NCBI GenBank assembly: GCA_942492925.1
Contig: OW818641.1
Location: forward strand, 806,001-870,000
Direction of reading: 5' to 3'
Source: QZKY01 sp942492925
GTDB lineage: Bacteria > Pseudomonadota > Gammaproteobacteria > Burkholderiales > Burkholderiaceae_D
Length of the DNA: 64,000 nucleotides
The notes beneath the pieces are model-generated. The model saw only the letters and a list, made by a program, of their open reading frames with translations, was not told the DNA's origin and did no database searches. Below, piece by piece: positions 34,766 through 43,709 of this stretch (positions are counted from its first letter, which is position 1; each line of letters starts with the position of its first letter). The position numbers and the translations under genes were made by a program.

Positions 34766-35938
34766 ATGCCACATCCTGACGTCGATCTTTCTGCGTCACC
34801 TCATTCTTCGTTATCGGAAGTCACGCGTCTTTTTTTGAGGCTGGGCGTCACCGCTTTTGGTGGTCCGGCCGCGCACATTGCGATGATGCACGAGGAAGTC
34901 GTGCAGCGACGTCGCTGGCTGAGCGATCAGGCCTTCCTCGATTTGGTGGGCGCGACCAACCTGATTCCTGGCCCCAATTCCACCGAGATGGCCATTCACA
35001 TTGGTTATCTGCGCGCGGGATGGCGTGGCCTGATTGTCGCAGGCGTGTGCTTCATCTGTCCGGCAATGCTGATCGTGCTGGGACTCGCGGCGCTGTATGT
35101 TGCGTACGGCACGCTGCCGCAGGTGCAGTGGTTGATGGTTGGCGTGAAGCCGGTCGTGATTGCGATCATCGCGCAAGCCTTGTGGGGGCTGGGTCGCAAA
35201 GCACTCAAAGACTGGTTGACTATCGTGATGGGCGGCGCCGTGCTGGCAGGCTATGCGCTCGGCCTGAGTGAAATCGCCTTGCTGTTTGTCGCCGGATTGC
35301 TCACGATGCTGATGGCGAACGCACGTCGCATTCAGAGCGGCATGATGTCCGTGGCTGTGCTGCCCGTCATGGCGGCAGGAGGTGATACCGCTTCACCGCT
35401 TGCACCGGTTGCGTACAGCCTGTGGCAACTCATTCTCACCTTTCTCAAGATTGGTTCCATTCTGTACGGCAGCGGCTACGTGCTGCTCGCTTTTTTACAT
35501 GCCGATCTCGTCGTGCATCTGGGCTGGCTCACCGATAAACAGTTGCTCGATGCCGTCGCCATCGGGCAGATCACGCCAGGGCCGGTCTTCACCACCGCCA
35601 CCTTCGTCGGTTATGTGCTTGGCGGCACGTTGGGTGCAGTGGCGGCGACGGTGGCCATCTTTTTGCCGTCGTTTGTTTTTGTGGCGATTTCCAATCCCTT
35701 CATTCCGCGCATGCGTGACTCTGTCTGGTTCAGCAGTTTGCTCGACGGCTTGAACGTTGCCTCGCTCGCCTTGATGGCGGCCGTGACGTGGCAACTTGGC
35801 GTAGCGTCGGTGGTGGATGGCGTGACAGCCGCAACGGCCATCGTGAGTTTGGTGCTGCTGGTGCGCTACAAAATTAACACAACGTGGCTGATTGCGGGCG
35901 GGGCGGGAATTGGGTTGGTGCAGTGGATGCTGGGTTAA
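34766..35938 (+). CDS. chrA: Chromate transporter family protein ChrA (long CHR form)
   Basis: A 390-residue membrane protein with two homologous CHR halves and ten or more hydrophobic segments. The conserved first-half motif FGGPAAHIAMMHEEVVQRRRWL and ATNLIPGPNSTEMAIHIG, and the second-half echoes LKIGSILYGSGYVLLAFL and AIGQITPGPVFTTATFVGY, identify the family. ChrA members export chromate, though many homologues have other or unknown anion substrates. No chrB regulator is adjacent. It starts six bases after cysE, so the two may be cotranscribed; sulfate-like anions link them loosely. Confidence 0.93.
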   Translation: MPHPDVDLSASPHSSLSEVTRLFLRLGVTAFGGPAAHIAMMHEEVVQRRRWLSDQAFLDLVGATNLIPGPNSTEMAIHIGYLRAGWRGLIVAGVCFICPAMLIVLGLAALYVAYGTLPQVQWLMVGVKPVVIAIIAQALWGLGRKALKDWLTIVMGGAVLAGYALGLSEIALLFVAGLLTMLMANARRIQSGMMSVAVLPVMAAGGDTASPLAPVAYSLWQLILTFLKIGSILYGSGYVLLAFLHADLVVHLGWLTDKQLLDAVAIGQITPGPVFTTATFVGYVLGGTLGAVAATVAIFLPSFVFVAISNPFIPRMRDSVWFSSLLDGLNVASLALMAAVTWQLGVASVVDGVTAATAIVSLVLLVRYKINTTWLIAGGAGIGLVQWMLG

Positions 35939-35966
35939 GAAGATCAGGCAGCATCAAATCGCATTT

Positions 35967-36797
35967 TCACTTCGACGCGTTCGCTGGCCTTGTTTTCGGA
36001 ATATATTGCGGCGGATACGTGGTCACAATCCTGCCCTGAATGTCGAGGCGCCGCAGCGACCCATCTGCGTACAGCGCTACCCATCCGCCGCGCTCGGGTT
36101 TGGTTTCGCAATCCCAGTCAGGTAAAACGTAACGGGAACGTTTGCCGTCAGCAGAATCGTGTCGCTGTGGCTGGTGCGTGTGGCCGTGCACCATGACGGT
36201 GGCGCCCGTTGCATCGAAGACGGCATCGATAGCGGTTGGGCTCACATCCATCATCATGTGCGATTTGGTTTGCTTGCTGCGTTCGCTGTTTTGGCGCAGC
36301 CTGCCAATGATCCGTTGACGCAAGCTCAGTGGCAAAGCTAAAAACAGTTTTTGCCACGCGGGATGATGCGTTTTTTTGCGGAAGGCCATATAGGCGTTGT
36401 CGTGGGTGCATTCCGCGTCGCCGTGTGCCAGCGCAATGCGCTTGCCTGCCAGATCGACGATGCACAGATCGGGCAGCAGGGTACAACCCGCGGCTTGCGC
36501 GAAAGCGTTGCCGATCAGCACATCGCGATTGCCGCTGACCCAGAAAACCGGAACGCCAGATTCAACAACCGCACGAATGGCTTTTGCCACCGATTGATTC
36601 CATGGGGAGCTCAGATCGTCATCACCTGCCCAGGCTTCAAAAATGTCGCCGAGCAGATAGAGGCGTTGTGTGCGCGTGGCACGCTTTTGCAGAAAATCGA
36701 AAAACGCTTCCGTCGTTTTTGGAGACGACGGACTCAGGTGGAGATCGGAAACGAAAAGCGCAACCGTGTCAGGTTGCGCTGATGTGGTCGCCATCAT
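35967..36797 (-). CDS. lpxH: UDP-2,3-diacylglucosamine pyrophosphatase LpxH
   Basis: A 276-residue peripheral membrane metallophosphoesterase that forms lipid X in lipid A synthesis. Calcineurin-fold motifs: SDLHLS, LLGDIFEAW, SGNRD, HGDAECTHD and HGHTHQP. It is somewhat longer than E. coli LpxH at both ends. It is convergent with chrA (28 bases apart) and lies 30 bases downstream of ppiB on the same strand. Confidence 0.95.
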   Translation of the reverse strand: MMATTSAQPDTVALFVSDLHLSPSSPKTTEAFFDFLQKRATRTQRLYLLGDIFEAWAGDDDLSSPWNQSVAKAIRAVVESGVPVFWVSGNRDVLIGNAFAQAAGCTLLPDLCIVDLAGKRIALAHGDAECTHDNAYMAFRKKTHHPAWQKLFLALPLSLRQRIIGRLRQNSERSKQTKSHMMMDVSPTAIDAVFDATGATVMVHGHTHQPQRHDSADGKRSRYVLPDWDCETKPERGGWVALYADGSLRRLDIQGRIVTTYPPQYIPKTRPANASK

Positions 36798-36827
36798 GAA
36801 AAAACCGTGCAGCGTTAGTGGCGTTGT

Positions 36828-37316
36828 TTAGACGATGGATGCTTTTTGAATGAGCACGTCCTCGACCGGTACGTCGGCATGCATGCCCGCGCGCGTGGTG
36901 CGAACCGCCTTGATCTTGTCGACCACATCCGTGCCACCCGTTACTTCGCCGAATACGCAATAGCCCCAGCCATCTTGCCCCGGATAGTCGAGGAAGTGAT
37001 TGTCGTTCACGTTGATGAAGAATTGCGCGGTGGCCGAATGCGGATCGGACGTGCGCGCCATCGCAATGGTGTAGTTGTGGTTGGCCAAACCATTGTTGGC
37101 TTCGTTTTCGACGGGATTTTGCGTCGTTTTTTGTTTCATGCCGGATTCAAAGCCGCCGCCTTGAATCATGAAACCCGGAATGACGCGATGGAAAATCGTG
37201 CCATCGTAGTGGCCAGAGCGGACATAGCTCAAAAAGTTTTCGACGGTCTTGGGTGCTTTGGCTGCATCGAGTTCGATGGTGATGTCACCGAAATTGGTAG
37301 AGAGAAGGACTGCCAT
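36828..37316 (-). CDS. ppiB: Cytoplasmic cyclophilin-type peptidyl-prolyl isomerase PpiB
   Basis: A 162-residue cyclophilin without signal peptide. The catalytic Arg/Phe region FHRVIPGFMIQGGGF and TAQFFINVNDN are present, and the short prokaryotic form lacks the eukaryotic insert. It follows ppiA after 52 bases. Confidence 0.95.
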   Translation of the reverse strand: MAVLLSTNFGDITIELDAAKAPKTVENFLSYVRSGHYDGTIFHRVIPGFMIQGGGFESGMKQKTTQNPVENEANNGLANHNYTIAMARTSDPHSATAQFFINVNDNHFLDYPGQDGWGYCVFGEVTGGTDVVDKIKAVRTTRAGMHADVPVEDVLIQKASIV

Positions 37317-37368
37317 GTTTTTCCTCGAATATGTATAAAAATTGTCAACAAGTGGAGAGTTTAGCAGT

Positions 37369-37938
37369 TTATTTCACAATCGTGACAGATTCGATGACAA
37401 CTTGCTTTGCAGGAATATCCATCTGCCCCGTGGGTACTAACTTTATCTTATCAACGACTTGTTTGCCTTTGATGACCTTGCCGAATACGGTGTAGCCCCA
37501 GCCGTCCTGACCGGGATAATTGAGGAAGCTATTGGCTTTGACGTTGATGAAAAACTGGGCGGAGGCAGAGTGGGGAGCCGGTGTGCGCGCCATAGCCAGC
37601 GTATAGGGTTCGTGGGCCAGGCCATTTTTTGCTTCGTTTTGGATGGGCGCACGGGTTGGCTTTTGACGCATGTTTTTGTCAAAGCCGCCGCCCTGAATCA
37701 TGAAGTTGCTGATCACGCGATGGAAAATCGTGCCGTTGTAGTGGCCGTCTTTCACATACTGAAGGAAATTCGCTACGCTTTGGGGGGCTTTGTCCGGGTA
37801 AAGCTCCAGCACGATGTCGCCCATGCTGGTTTTCATCAGTACGCGGGGGGTATCGGCCGCTTGAGAGACAAGACAGGTCAAGGCCAGCAGCAAACCAGAA
37901 AAAAGGGTGGCCAAGCGGTGCAGGGGTCTATTCATCAT
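37369..37938 (-). CDS. ppiA: Periplasmic cyclophilin-type peptidyl-prolyl isomerase PpiA
   Basis: A 189-residue cyclophilin with a signal peptide (hydrophobic LATLFSGLLLALTCLVSQA, cleavage about QAA-D). The ATG at 37938 is chosen: it follows AAGGA and overlaps the stop of the upstream L,D-transpeptidase gene. Catalytic motif FHRVISNFMIQGGGF is intact. It is a paralogue of the neighbouring ppiB, giving matching isomerases for two compartments. Confidence 0.95.
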   Translation of the reverse strand: MMNRPLHRLATLFSGLLLALTCLVSQAADTPRVLMKTSMGDIVLELYPDKAPQSVANFLQYVKDGHYNGTIFHRVISNFMIQGGGFDKNMRQKPTRAPIQNEAKNGLAHEPYTLAMARTPAPHSASAQFFINVKANSFLNYPGQDGWGYTVFGKVIKGKQVVDKIKLVPTGQMDIPAKQVVIESVTIVK

Positions 37939-39236
37939 AAAAAGTCCTTGATCGTGTTTTCGTAAACAATTTTCCATTGCGCGCCTTCTTTCGCCCACAT
38001 TTGAAAGCGTCGGGTTTGTGAGGTAACGTTGCCGTGAACGACATCCAGGTTAAACGCCGCTGCGATCATGTTGTCATAGCCGGGGTAGCGGATCAGGCTG
38101 ATGTTGCGCACTTTGTAGGTCGCGGCTTTGGCCGTGGCACGCGCCGGATGGTGTTTTTCAAACCAGGTTGCTAAATCTTCGCGGGTGTTGGAACGGAATT
38201 GTTCTGAATAATGCTTTTTCAGATAAGTGCGGTTGCCGTACTCCATGTCGCGCCGCCATTTTTCCAGCAGGGTATGTGCCAGCTTGCGATCCTTGTTCAG
38301 GACGGTTTCGTTCACCATTTCGACATGATCGCTGATCACGACAAGCGTTTTGAAAATATCCAGCGTGGTGTTCAATTCGGTCATGTCGGGGTTGGTCATG
38401 GCCACGCAGCCGTCGGAAGCCAGCGGTGGGCGACTGAAGCTTTCGGACGGCATGCCGTGCAGCCAGATGCCGGAGCCGCCACGGCCATAGATTTTGTCCC
38501 AGTCATTCGGGTAATTCAGCGGGAGGGCACCGGTGCCGTAGAAATCGGGGAGTTTGGCGCCGGCAATACGGCTGGTGATGCGATACATGCCGACGGGGGT
38601 GCGCTGATCGCCTTCACGGGTTTTGTGCACGCCGAGTTTGCCTTGTGAGACGTAGTAATGATGCAGCAGCCTGAGTTTGCCGTTATTGTTCTTATAGACA
38701 AACATGCGCGATCGATTGGCATCAACCAGCACGGCATACTGATGACTTTCGCGCAATTGGGTGAACGCGCGCGGATACAGATCCGGGTCAGGTTTCAAAT
38801 GCAGGGTTTTCAGTCGCGCCATTGCTTCGGAACGCAACTCCTGCAGTTTGTTCGGGTTGTGACCGTTGGTTGCCGCGCCGAGCGCGGTAACAGGATGCGC
38901 GTGCATCATCAACAAATCGCCACGGATGAGGTGTGCGAGGTGAAATTTCGGATAAGCCTCGACCAATTTGTCCGCCTTGGCGAGCGCGGCACGCAGTTGG
39001 CCAGCGGATAGATCCATATAAATGGCGGCCAGCAGCGCATCTGGATTTGGCAGGTTGCTTTTGCTGACCGGCTGACGGGCTTTCCGGGGCTTGGCGTGCG
39101 CATCCGTCGGCCCGACGGCGCAAAAGGCCGCGAACAGCGTAAGACAAACCGCGAGCAGGATGGCATGCCAGTGCGAGAGGTGTTTTCTCATCGGCGAAGC
39201 GATTGAGTCGAAAGAGGGTCGCATCAATTCAATCAC
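37935..39236 (-). CDS. YkuD L,D-transpeptidase-like protein with C-terminal NTF2-like domain
   Basis: A 433-residue exported protein. The signal sequence (LSHWHAILLAVCLTLFAAFCAV) is best explained by Met16 at 39191 as start. TPR-like helices (about residues 60-135) lead into a YkuD catalytic domain (about 175-315) with IWLHGMP and the cysteine motif SDGCVAM, which forms or edits 3-3 peptidoglycan cross-links or anchors. The last ~110 residues form an NTF2-like (SnoaL/DUF4440-type) domain ending RRFQMWAKEGAQWKIVYEN. The same domain type ends the adjacent upstream gene, three bases away. Confidence 0.9.
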   Translation of the reverse strand: MIELMRPSFDSIASPMRKHLSHWHAILLAVCLTLFAAFCAVGPTDAHAKPRKARQPVSKSNLPNPDALLAAIYMDLSAGQLRAALAKADKLVEAYPKFHLAHLIRGDLLMMHAHPVTALGAATNGHNPNKLQELRSEAMARLKTLHLKPDPDLYPRAFTQLRESHQYAVLVDANRSRMFVYKNNNGKLRLLHHYYVSQGKLGVHKTREGDQRTPVGMYRITSRIAGAKLPDFYGTGALPLNYPNDWDKIYGRGGSGIWLHGMPSESFSRPPLASDGCVAMTNPDMTELNTTLDIFKTLVVISDHVEMVNETVLNKDRKLAHTLLEKWRRDMEYGNRTYLKKHYSEQFRSNTREDLATWFEKHHPARATAKAATYKVRNISLIRYPGYDNMIAAAFNLDVVHGNVTSQTRRFQMWAKEGAQWKIVYENTIKDFL

Positions 39237-39239
39237 GCT

Positions 39240-40256
39240 TTAATTGGAGAGTTCCTGCTGGATTTTCCACTGGCCATTGGATTTGATGAACACCATGGTT
39301 TTTCGGCTCGAGGTGGACAAGCGATCCGATTTGTACGCCTGTCGAAATTTCACGGTTGCCGTGTTGCCGGAGATCGTGATTTGTGGCGATTCCACCTTCA
39401 CGTTGATGCGACTTTTTCCGGCGATACGCGCACGACGTTCTTCTGCCCAGGCTTTTCTCGATTTACCGCCCGGTATCTTGAAATCATTCGCATAAAAGCC
39501 CAGATATTTTTTCACGTCCCGGTTGCTCCAGGCAGCGGCCCAGTCGTTAAGCGTCTTGCCGACGGCATCGCGGTCAGCGGCGCTACCAGCGTCAGCTGGT
39601 TTGGCAGGTGTTGCAGGCGCGGCGGGCGTCGTAGGAGCGGACGGGGGGGCAGCTACGGGTGCAGACACGACAGGCGTTGCCGGTGCGGAAGCCGCCGCCA
39701 CGATCGTGCCGTGCACTTTTTTGACGGGGCCGTCTGTGCTTAATGCGTGGACCAGCGCGAGCTTGGTTTTGTCGCCAGAACGATTGATATTGGTGTGCAG
39801 CGCTTTTTCATAAGCCTGGCTGGCCAGTTTGGCGTACACCGCGCCCAGATTTTCGTAGGTTGTCGCGTAAGCGGGGTTGGTGCGCATGCCTGCTTCCAGC
39901 ATGGCGCGTGCTTTGTCATATTGGCCATTGGCGGCATGCAGTGCCGCCAGATTGTTGTACGGCTCGGGCAGGGACGGGTGTTTTTCAGTCAATTGGGTGA
40001 AAACAGCGATGGCTTTGGTATTTTGTTCCTGTTGGGTCAGGATCACGCCCTTCAAAAAAAGCATGCTGGCATCGTTCGGATGATTGTCCAGAAATTTTTC
40101 CGTGATGACGAGTGCTTCGGCCAGCTTTCCGCTGCTGGCCAGGGACCGCGCGTCGGTTCGCGCATCGGCAAAAGCCTGCTGAAGCGGCAACAAGACAAAC
40201 AGACAGCTAATAAGAAGCGTGCGACGGATCAGACAACAGCGAGAAAAATGATTCAT
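39240..40256 (-). CDS. Exported TPR protein with C-terminal NTF2-like domain
   Basis: A 338-residue protein with a signal peptide (LLISCLFVLLPLQQAFA, cleavage near AFA-DA). Three or four TPR helices (about residues 30-155) include PYNNLAALHAANGQYDKARAML and YATTYENLGAVYAKLA. An Ala/Pro/Thr-rich linker (about 185-225) leads to an NTF2-like domain with LNDWAAAWSNRDVKKYLGFYA and SNGQWKIQQE. It lies three bases upstream of the L,D-transpeptidase, which has the same C-terminal domain, so the two probably act together at the cell wall. Confidence 0.85.
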   Translation of the reverse strand: MNHFSRCCLIRRTLLISCLFVLLPLQQAFADARTDARSLASSGKLAEALVITEKFLDNHPNDASMLFLKGVILTQQEQNTKAIAVFTQLTEKHPSLPEPYNNLAALHAANGQYDKARAMLEAGMRTNPAYATTYENLGAVYAKLASQAYEKALHTNINRSGDKTKLALVHALSTDGPVKKVHGTIVAAASAPATPVVSAPVAAPPSAPTTPAAPATPAKPADAGSAADRDAVGKTLNDWAAAWSNRDVKKYLGFYANDFKIPGGKSRKAWAEERRARIAGKSRINVKVESPQITISGNTATVKFRQAYKSDRLSTSSRKTMVFIKSNGQWKIQQELSN

Positions 40257-40412
40257 AAAGACGTCAGGAAAAATTTATAAGCGCAAGTGCTATACTTTGC
40301 GCCTTAGATTCTATCAAATTAGCTTCTCCAAGAGATAGAACTGAATTGGCGAATGGTATAAAACAGTATGAAAGATTGACGGGCCATTTGGCGCTATTCA
40401 CGAACCTCACCA

Positions 40413-40434
40413 AATAATCACCGAATAATCACCT
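40413..40434 (+). repeat. Tandem 11-base repeat before cysS
   Basis: AATAATCACCG at 40413-40423 is followed immediately by AATAATCACCT, 20 bases upstream of the cysS start codon. Farther upstream, an extended -10 (TGCTATACT, 40289-40297) sits inside a small hairpin GCGCAA...TTGCGC (40281-40302). Confidence 0.5.
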
Positions 40435-40454
40435 GAGGCAAGACAGAATTCCCC

Positions 40455-41843
40455 ATGGGTAAATTACAGATTTACAACACGATAACACGTGATCGGCAAG
40501 TGTTTACGCCGATTGAGCCGGGCAAAGTTCGCATGTACGTATGTGGGATGACGGTCTATGACTACTGTCATATCGGCCATGCGCGCATGATGACGGTCTT
40601 TGACGTGGTGTACCGCTGGTTGAAAGCATTGGGTTATCAGGTAACCTATGTACGCAATATCACCGATATTGACGACAAAATCATCGCGCGTGCGGTGGAA
40701 AACGGTGAAACGATTTCGCAACTGACGTCGCGTTTCATTCAGTACATGCATGAAGACACCGATGCGCTCGGTATCCTGTCGCCGGATCACGAACCCAAAG
40801 CGACGGAATATGTGCAGCAAATGCTGGGCATCATCGAAAAACTCGAATCCAACGGCCTGGCCTACAAATCGTCCGATGGCGACGTGAACTTTTCTGTGCG
40901 CGATTTTCGCGGCTACGGCAAATTGTCGGGCAAGTCGCTGGACGATTTGCGCGCTGGAGAACGCGTGGATGTCAACACGGGCAAACGCGATCCGCTGGAT
41001 TTCGTGCTGTGGAAGGCGTCCAAGGATGCTGAGCCGCAGGAAGTGAAATGGGCGTCGAAATGGGGCAGCGGTCGTCCCGGCTGGCACATCGAATGCTCGG
41101 CCATGTCGAGCGCGCTCCTAGGCGAGCATTTCGACATTCACGGCGGCGGCGCGGATTTGCAGTTTCCGCACCATGAAAATGAAATTGCGCAATCCGAAGG
41201 CGCGTGCCAGCACACGTTCGTGAATTACTGGATGCACAATGGATTCGTGCGCGTGGACGACGAAAAAATGTCCAAATCACTGGGCAATTTTTTCACGATT
41301 CGCGAAGTGCTGGAACAATACGACGCTGAAGTCGTGCGTTTCTTCATCATTCGCGCGCACTATCGCAGTCCGCTCAACTACTCGGACGCACATCTGGATG
41401 ACGCGAAAAATGCGCTGACGCGTTTGTATACGGCGTGCAAGGAGGTGGTGGCCGACGCTCAGCCGCTGGACTGGAACGAACCGCATGCGGTGCGTTTCAA
41501 GGAAGCGATGAACGATGACTTCAACACGCCAGTGGCCATTTCGGTGTTGTTTGAACTGGTGACGGAAGTCAATCGCACGAAATCGCCGCGTCTGGCAGGG
41601 CAGTTGAAAGCGCTGGCTGGCGTGCTGGGCTTGTTGCAGCGCGATCCGCAAGCGTTTTTGCAAGGCGTTGTGGGTGGGGCGGGGATCGACGATGTGATGG
41701 TGAATGACCTGATCGCGGCCAGAACGCAGGCGAAAAAATCCAGAAATTTTGCAGAAGCCGACCGAATTCGTGACGAGCTGCTGGGCAAGGGCATCGTGCT
41801 CGAAGACAAACCCGGCGGACTCACCGAATGGCGTCGCGCATGA
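40455..41843 (+). CDS. cysS: Cysteinyl-tRNA synthetase CysS
   Basis: A 462-residue class I synthetase. Signature HIGHARM (HIGH motif), zinc-binding Cys in YVCGMTVYDYCHIGH and WHIECSAM, and KMSKSLGN (KMSKS) are present. The anticodon-binding helical bundle ends the protein. The length is standard. Its stop overlaps the start of the glycosylase gene by four bases. Confidence 0.97.
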   Translation: MGKLQIYNTITRDRQVFTPIEPGKVRMYVCGMTVYDYCHIGHARMMTVFDVVYRWLKALGYQVTYVRNITDIDDKIIARAVENGETISQLTSRFIQYMHEDTDALGILSPDHEPKATEYVQQMLGIIEKLESNGLAYKSSDGDVNFSVRDFRGYGKLSGKSLDDLRAGERVDVNTGKRDPLDFVLWKASKDAEPQEVKWASKWGSGRPGWHIECSAMSSALLGEHFDIHGGGADLQFPHHENEIAQSEGACQHTFVNYWMHNGFVRVDDEKMSKSLGNFFTIREVLEQYDAEVVRFFIIRAHYRSPLNYSDAHLDDAKNALTRLYTACKEVVADAQPLDWNEPHAVRFKEAMNDDFNTPVAISVLFELVTEVNRTKSPRLAGQLKALAGVLGLLQRDPQAFLQGVVGGAGIDDVMVNDLIAARTQAKKSRNFAEADRIRDELLGKGIVLEDKPGGLTEWRRA

Positions 41844-42499
41844 TCACAAAAGCCAAACCCCGCGGTTCAGTGCCATCGGTTTCGGTTCCCCCCTACTGGG
41901 AGGAGGCGAAATCCGATTTGATGAAACGCGATCGCGTGATGAAAAAACTCATTCCGCAATTTGGCGACATGCAACTGGTGGGGCGGGGCGAGCCATTCAC
42001 GACCTTGGCACGATCGATCGTCGGCCAACAAATTTCCGTCAAGGCAGCGGAATCGGTCTGGCAGCGTTTTTTGCTGGCGTGTCCCAAATGCACCCCGGCG
42101 CATGTCCTGTCCGTCGGCAAGGATGGCCTGTCCGAGTGCGGGCTCTCCAAGCGTAAGGTCGAATACATTATTGATTTGGCCGACCATTTCAAGAATAATC
42201 GCGTCCGCGTGAATAAATGGATGACCCTGCCGGATGAAGAGGTGATTGCCGAATTAACGGGCATTCGTGGCATCGGTCGCTGGACGGCCGAGATGTTTTT
42301 AATCTTCAATTTGTTGCGCCCCAACGTTTTGCCGCTGGATGATTTGGGCTTGTTGAAGGGCATTAGCACCTGTTATTTTTCCGGGGAACCTGTCTCACGC
42401 AGCGATGCGCGCGAAGTGGCCGCTAACTGGGAGCCGTGGCGCACGGTGGCGACCTGGTATTTGTGGCGCAGTTTAGACCCGGTTCCGGTAGAATACTGA
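41840..42499 (+). CDS. DNA-3-methyladenine glycosylase (AlkA/HhH-GPD family)
   Basis: A 219-residue base-excision glycosylase that removes alkylated purines. The ATG at 41840 overlaps the cysS stop and is preferred to the earlier in-frame Met. Family motifs: LARSIVGQQISVKAAESVW, the helix-hairpin-helix LTGIRGIGRWTAEMF and the catalytic Asp in LPLDDLGLLKG. There is no iron-sulfur cluster loop. The order cysS-alkA-accA is typical of Burkholderiales. Confidence 0.92.
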   Translation: MITKAKPRGSVPSVSVPPYWEEAKSDLMKRDRVMKKLIPQFGDMQLVGRGEPFTTLARSIVGQQISVKAAESVWQRFLLACPKCTPAHVLSVGKDGLSECGLSKRKVEYIIDLADHFKNNRVRVNKWMTLPDEEVIAELTGIRGIGRWTAEMFLIFNLLRPNVLPLDDLGLLKGISTCYFSGEPVSRSDAREVAANWEPWRTVATWYLWRSLDPVPVEY

Positions 42500-42633
42500 C
42501 CGGAATGAGATGGGGTGGTCAAAATGACAATGACTCGCCCCTTTATTTTCATATCCTCCCCATCCTGGAGGACGATGTCGTGAATGATGGCGCAAACCGG
42601 CGCGCCCATTGATGATGAGGAAAGGAACACACT

Positions 42634-43602
42634 GTGGGCAAGACAAGCTTCTTGAGTTTTGAACAGCCGATCGCTGAACTCGATTCTAAAATCGAGGAAC
42701 TGCGTTTCGTGCAAGACGATTCAGCCGTGGATATTTCCGAAGAGATTGAGCGTTTGGCGAAAAAGAGCCAGCAGCTGACCAAGGAAATTTATTCCAAGCT
42801 GACGCCGTGGCAAGTGTCGCAAATTGCGCGTCACCCGATGCGGCCGTACACGCTGGATTATGTCAGCGAAATTTTTACCGATTTCCATGAATTGCACGGG
42901 GACCGGAGCTTTTCCGACGACAAGGCGATTGTGGGCGGCCTCGCGCGTTTCAACGGTCAGGCGTGCATGGTGATCGGTCACCAAAAAGGGCGCGATACCA
43001 AGGAGCGTGTCTACCGCAATTACGGCATGCCCAAGCCCGAAGGCTATCGCAAGGCCTTGCGTCTGATGCGGTTGGCCGAGAAATTCAACCTGCCGATTTT
43101 CACCTTCGTCGATACGCCGGGCGCGTTTCCCGGCATTGACGCGGAAGAGCGCGGTCAGTCTGAGGCGATTGGTCACAATTTATACGTGATGGCCGAACTC
43201 AAGGTACCTGTCATCACGACGGTGATCGGTGAAGGCGGTTCAGGCGGCGCGCTGGCGATTGCGGTCGGCGATTCGATCCTGATGCTGCAATATTCCGTTT
43301 ACTCGGTGATTTCGCCGGAAGGTTGCGCGTCCATTTTGTGGAAGACGGCGGAACGCGCCAACGAAGCGGCGGAACAACTCGGCCTGACGGCGCACCGTTT
43401 GAAGGCACTGGGTTTGATCGACAAGATCGTGAACGAGCCGTTAGGCGGCGCGCATCGCGATCCGAAGCAAATGGCTGCCATGCTCAAGCGTGCGCTGGCC
43501 GATACCCTGCGTCAGTTTCAGGGTGTGAAGACTAAGGACTTGCTTGCTGCCCGCATGCAAAAAATTCTGGATTACGGACAGTACAAGGACACCACCGCCT
43601 GA
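42634..43602 (+). CDS. accA: Acetyl-CoA carboxylase carboxyltransferase subunit alpha
   Basis: A 322-residue subunit of the heterotetrameric carboxyltransferase that makes malonyl-CoA. The GTG start at 42634 follows AGGAAAGGAA. The sequence begins with FEQPIAELDSKIEEL and carries the crotonase-like carboxyltransferase core, including GRDTKERVYRNYGMPKPEGYRKALRLM and GEGGSGGALAIAVGD. The partner accD is not in this window. Confidence 0.96.
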   Translation: MGKTSFLSFEQPIAELDSKIEELRFVQDDSAVDISEEIERLAKKSQQLTKEIYSKLTPWQVSQIARHPMRPYTLDYVSEIFTDFHELHGDRSFSDDKAIVGGLARFNGQACMVIGHQKGRDTKERVYRNYGMPKPEGYRKALRLMRLAEKFNLPIFTFVDTPGAFPGIDAEERGQSEAIGHNLYVMAELKVPVITTVIGEGGSGGALAIAVGDSILMLQYSVYSVISPEGCASILWKTAERANEAAEQLGLTAHRLKALGLIDKIVNEPLGGAHRDPKQMAAMLKRALADTLRQFQGVKTKDLLAARMQKILDYGQYKDTTA

Positions 43603-43709
43603 TTCTGTTCCTGGATCGTCCGTGACTTTGTTGACGTCGCCTTGCCGTACAATTTGACCTGTCTGCGGCTCGTCTTCGCGTCACAAGCAATCTGGAAACG
43701 GAATCGTCA

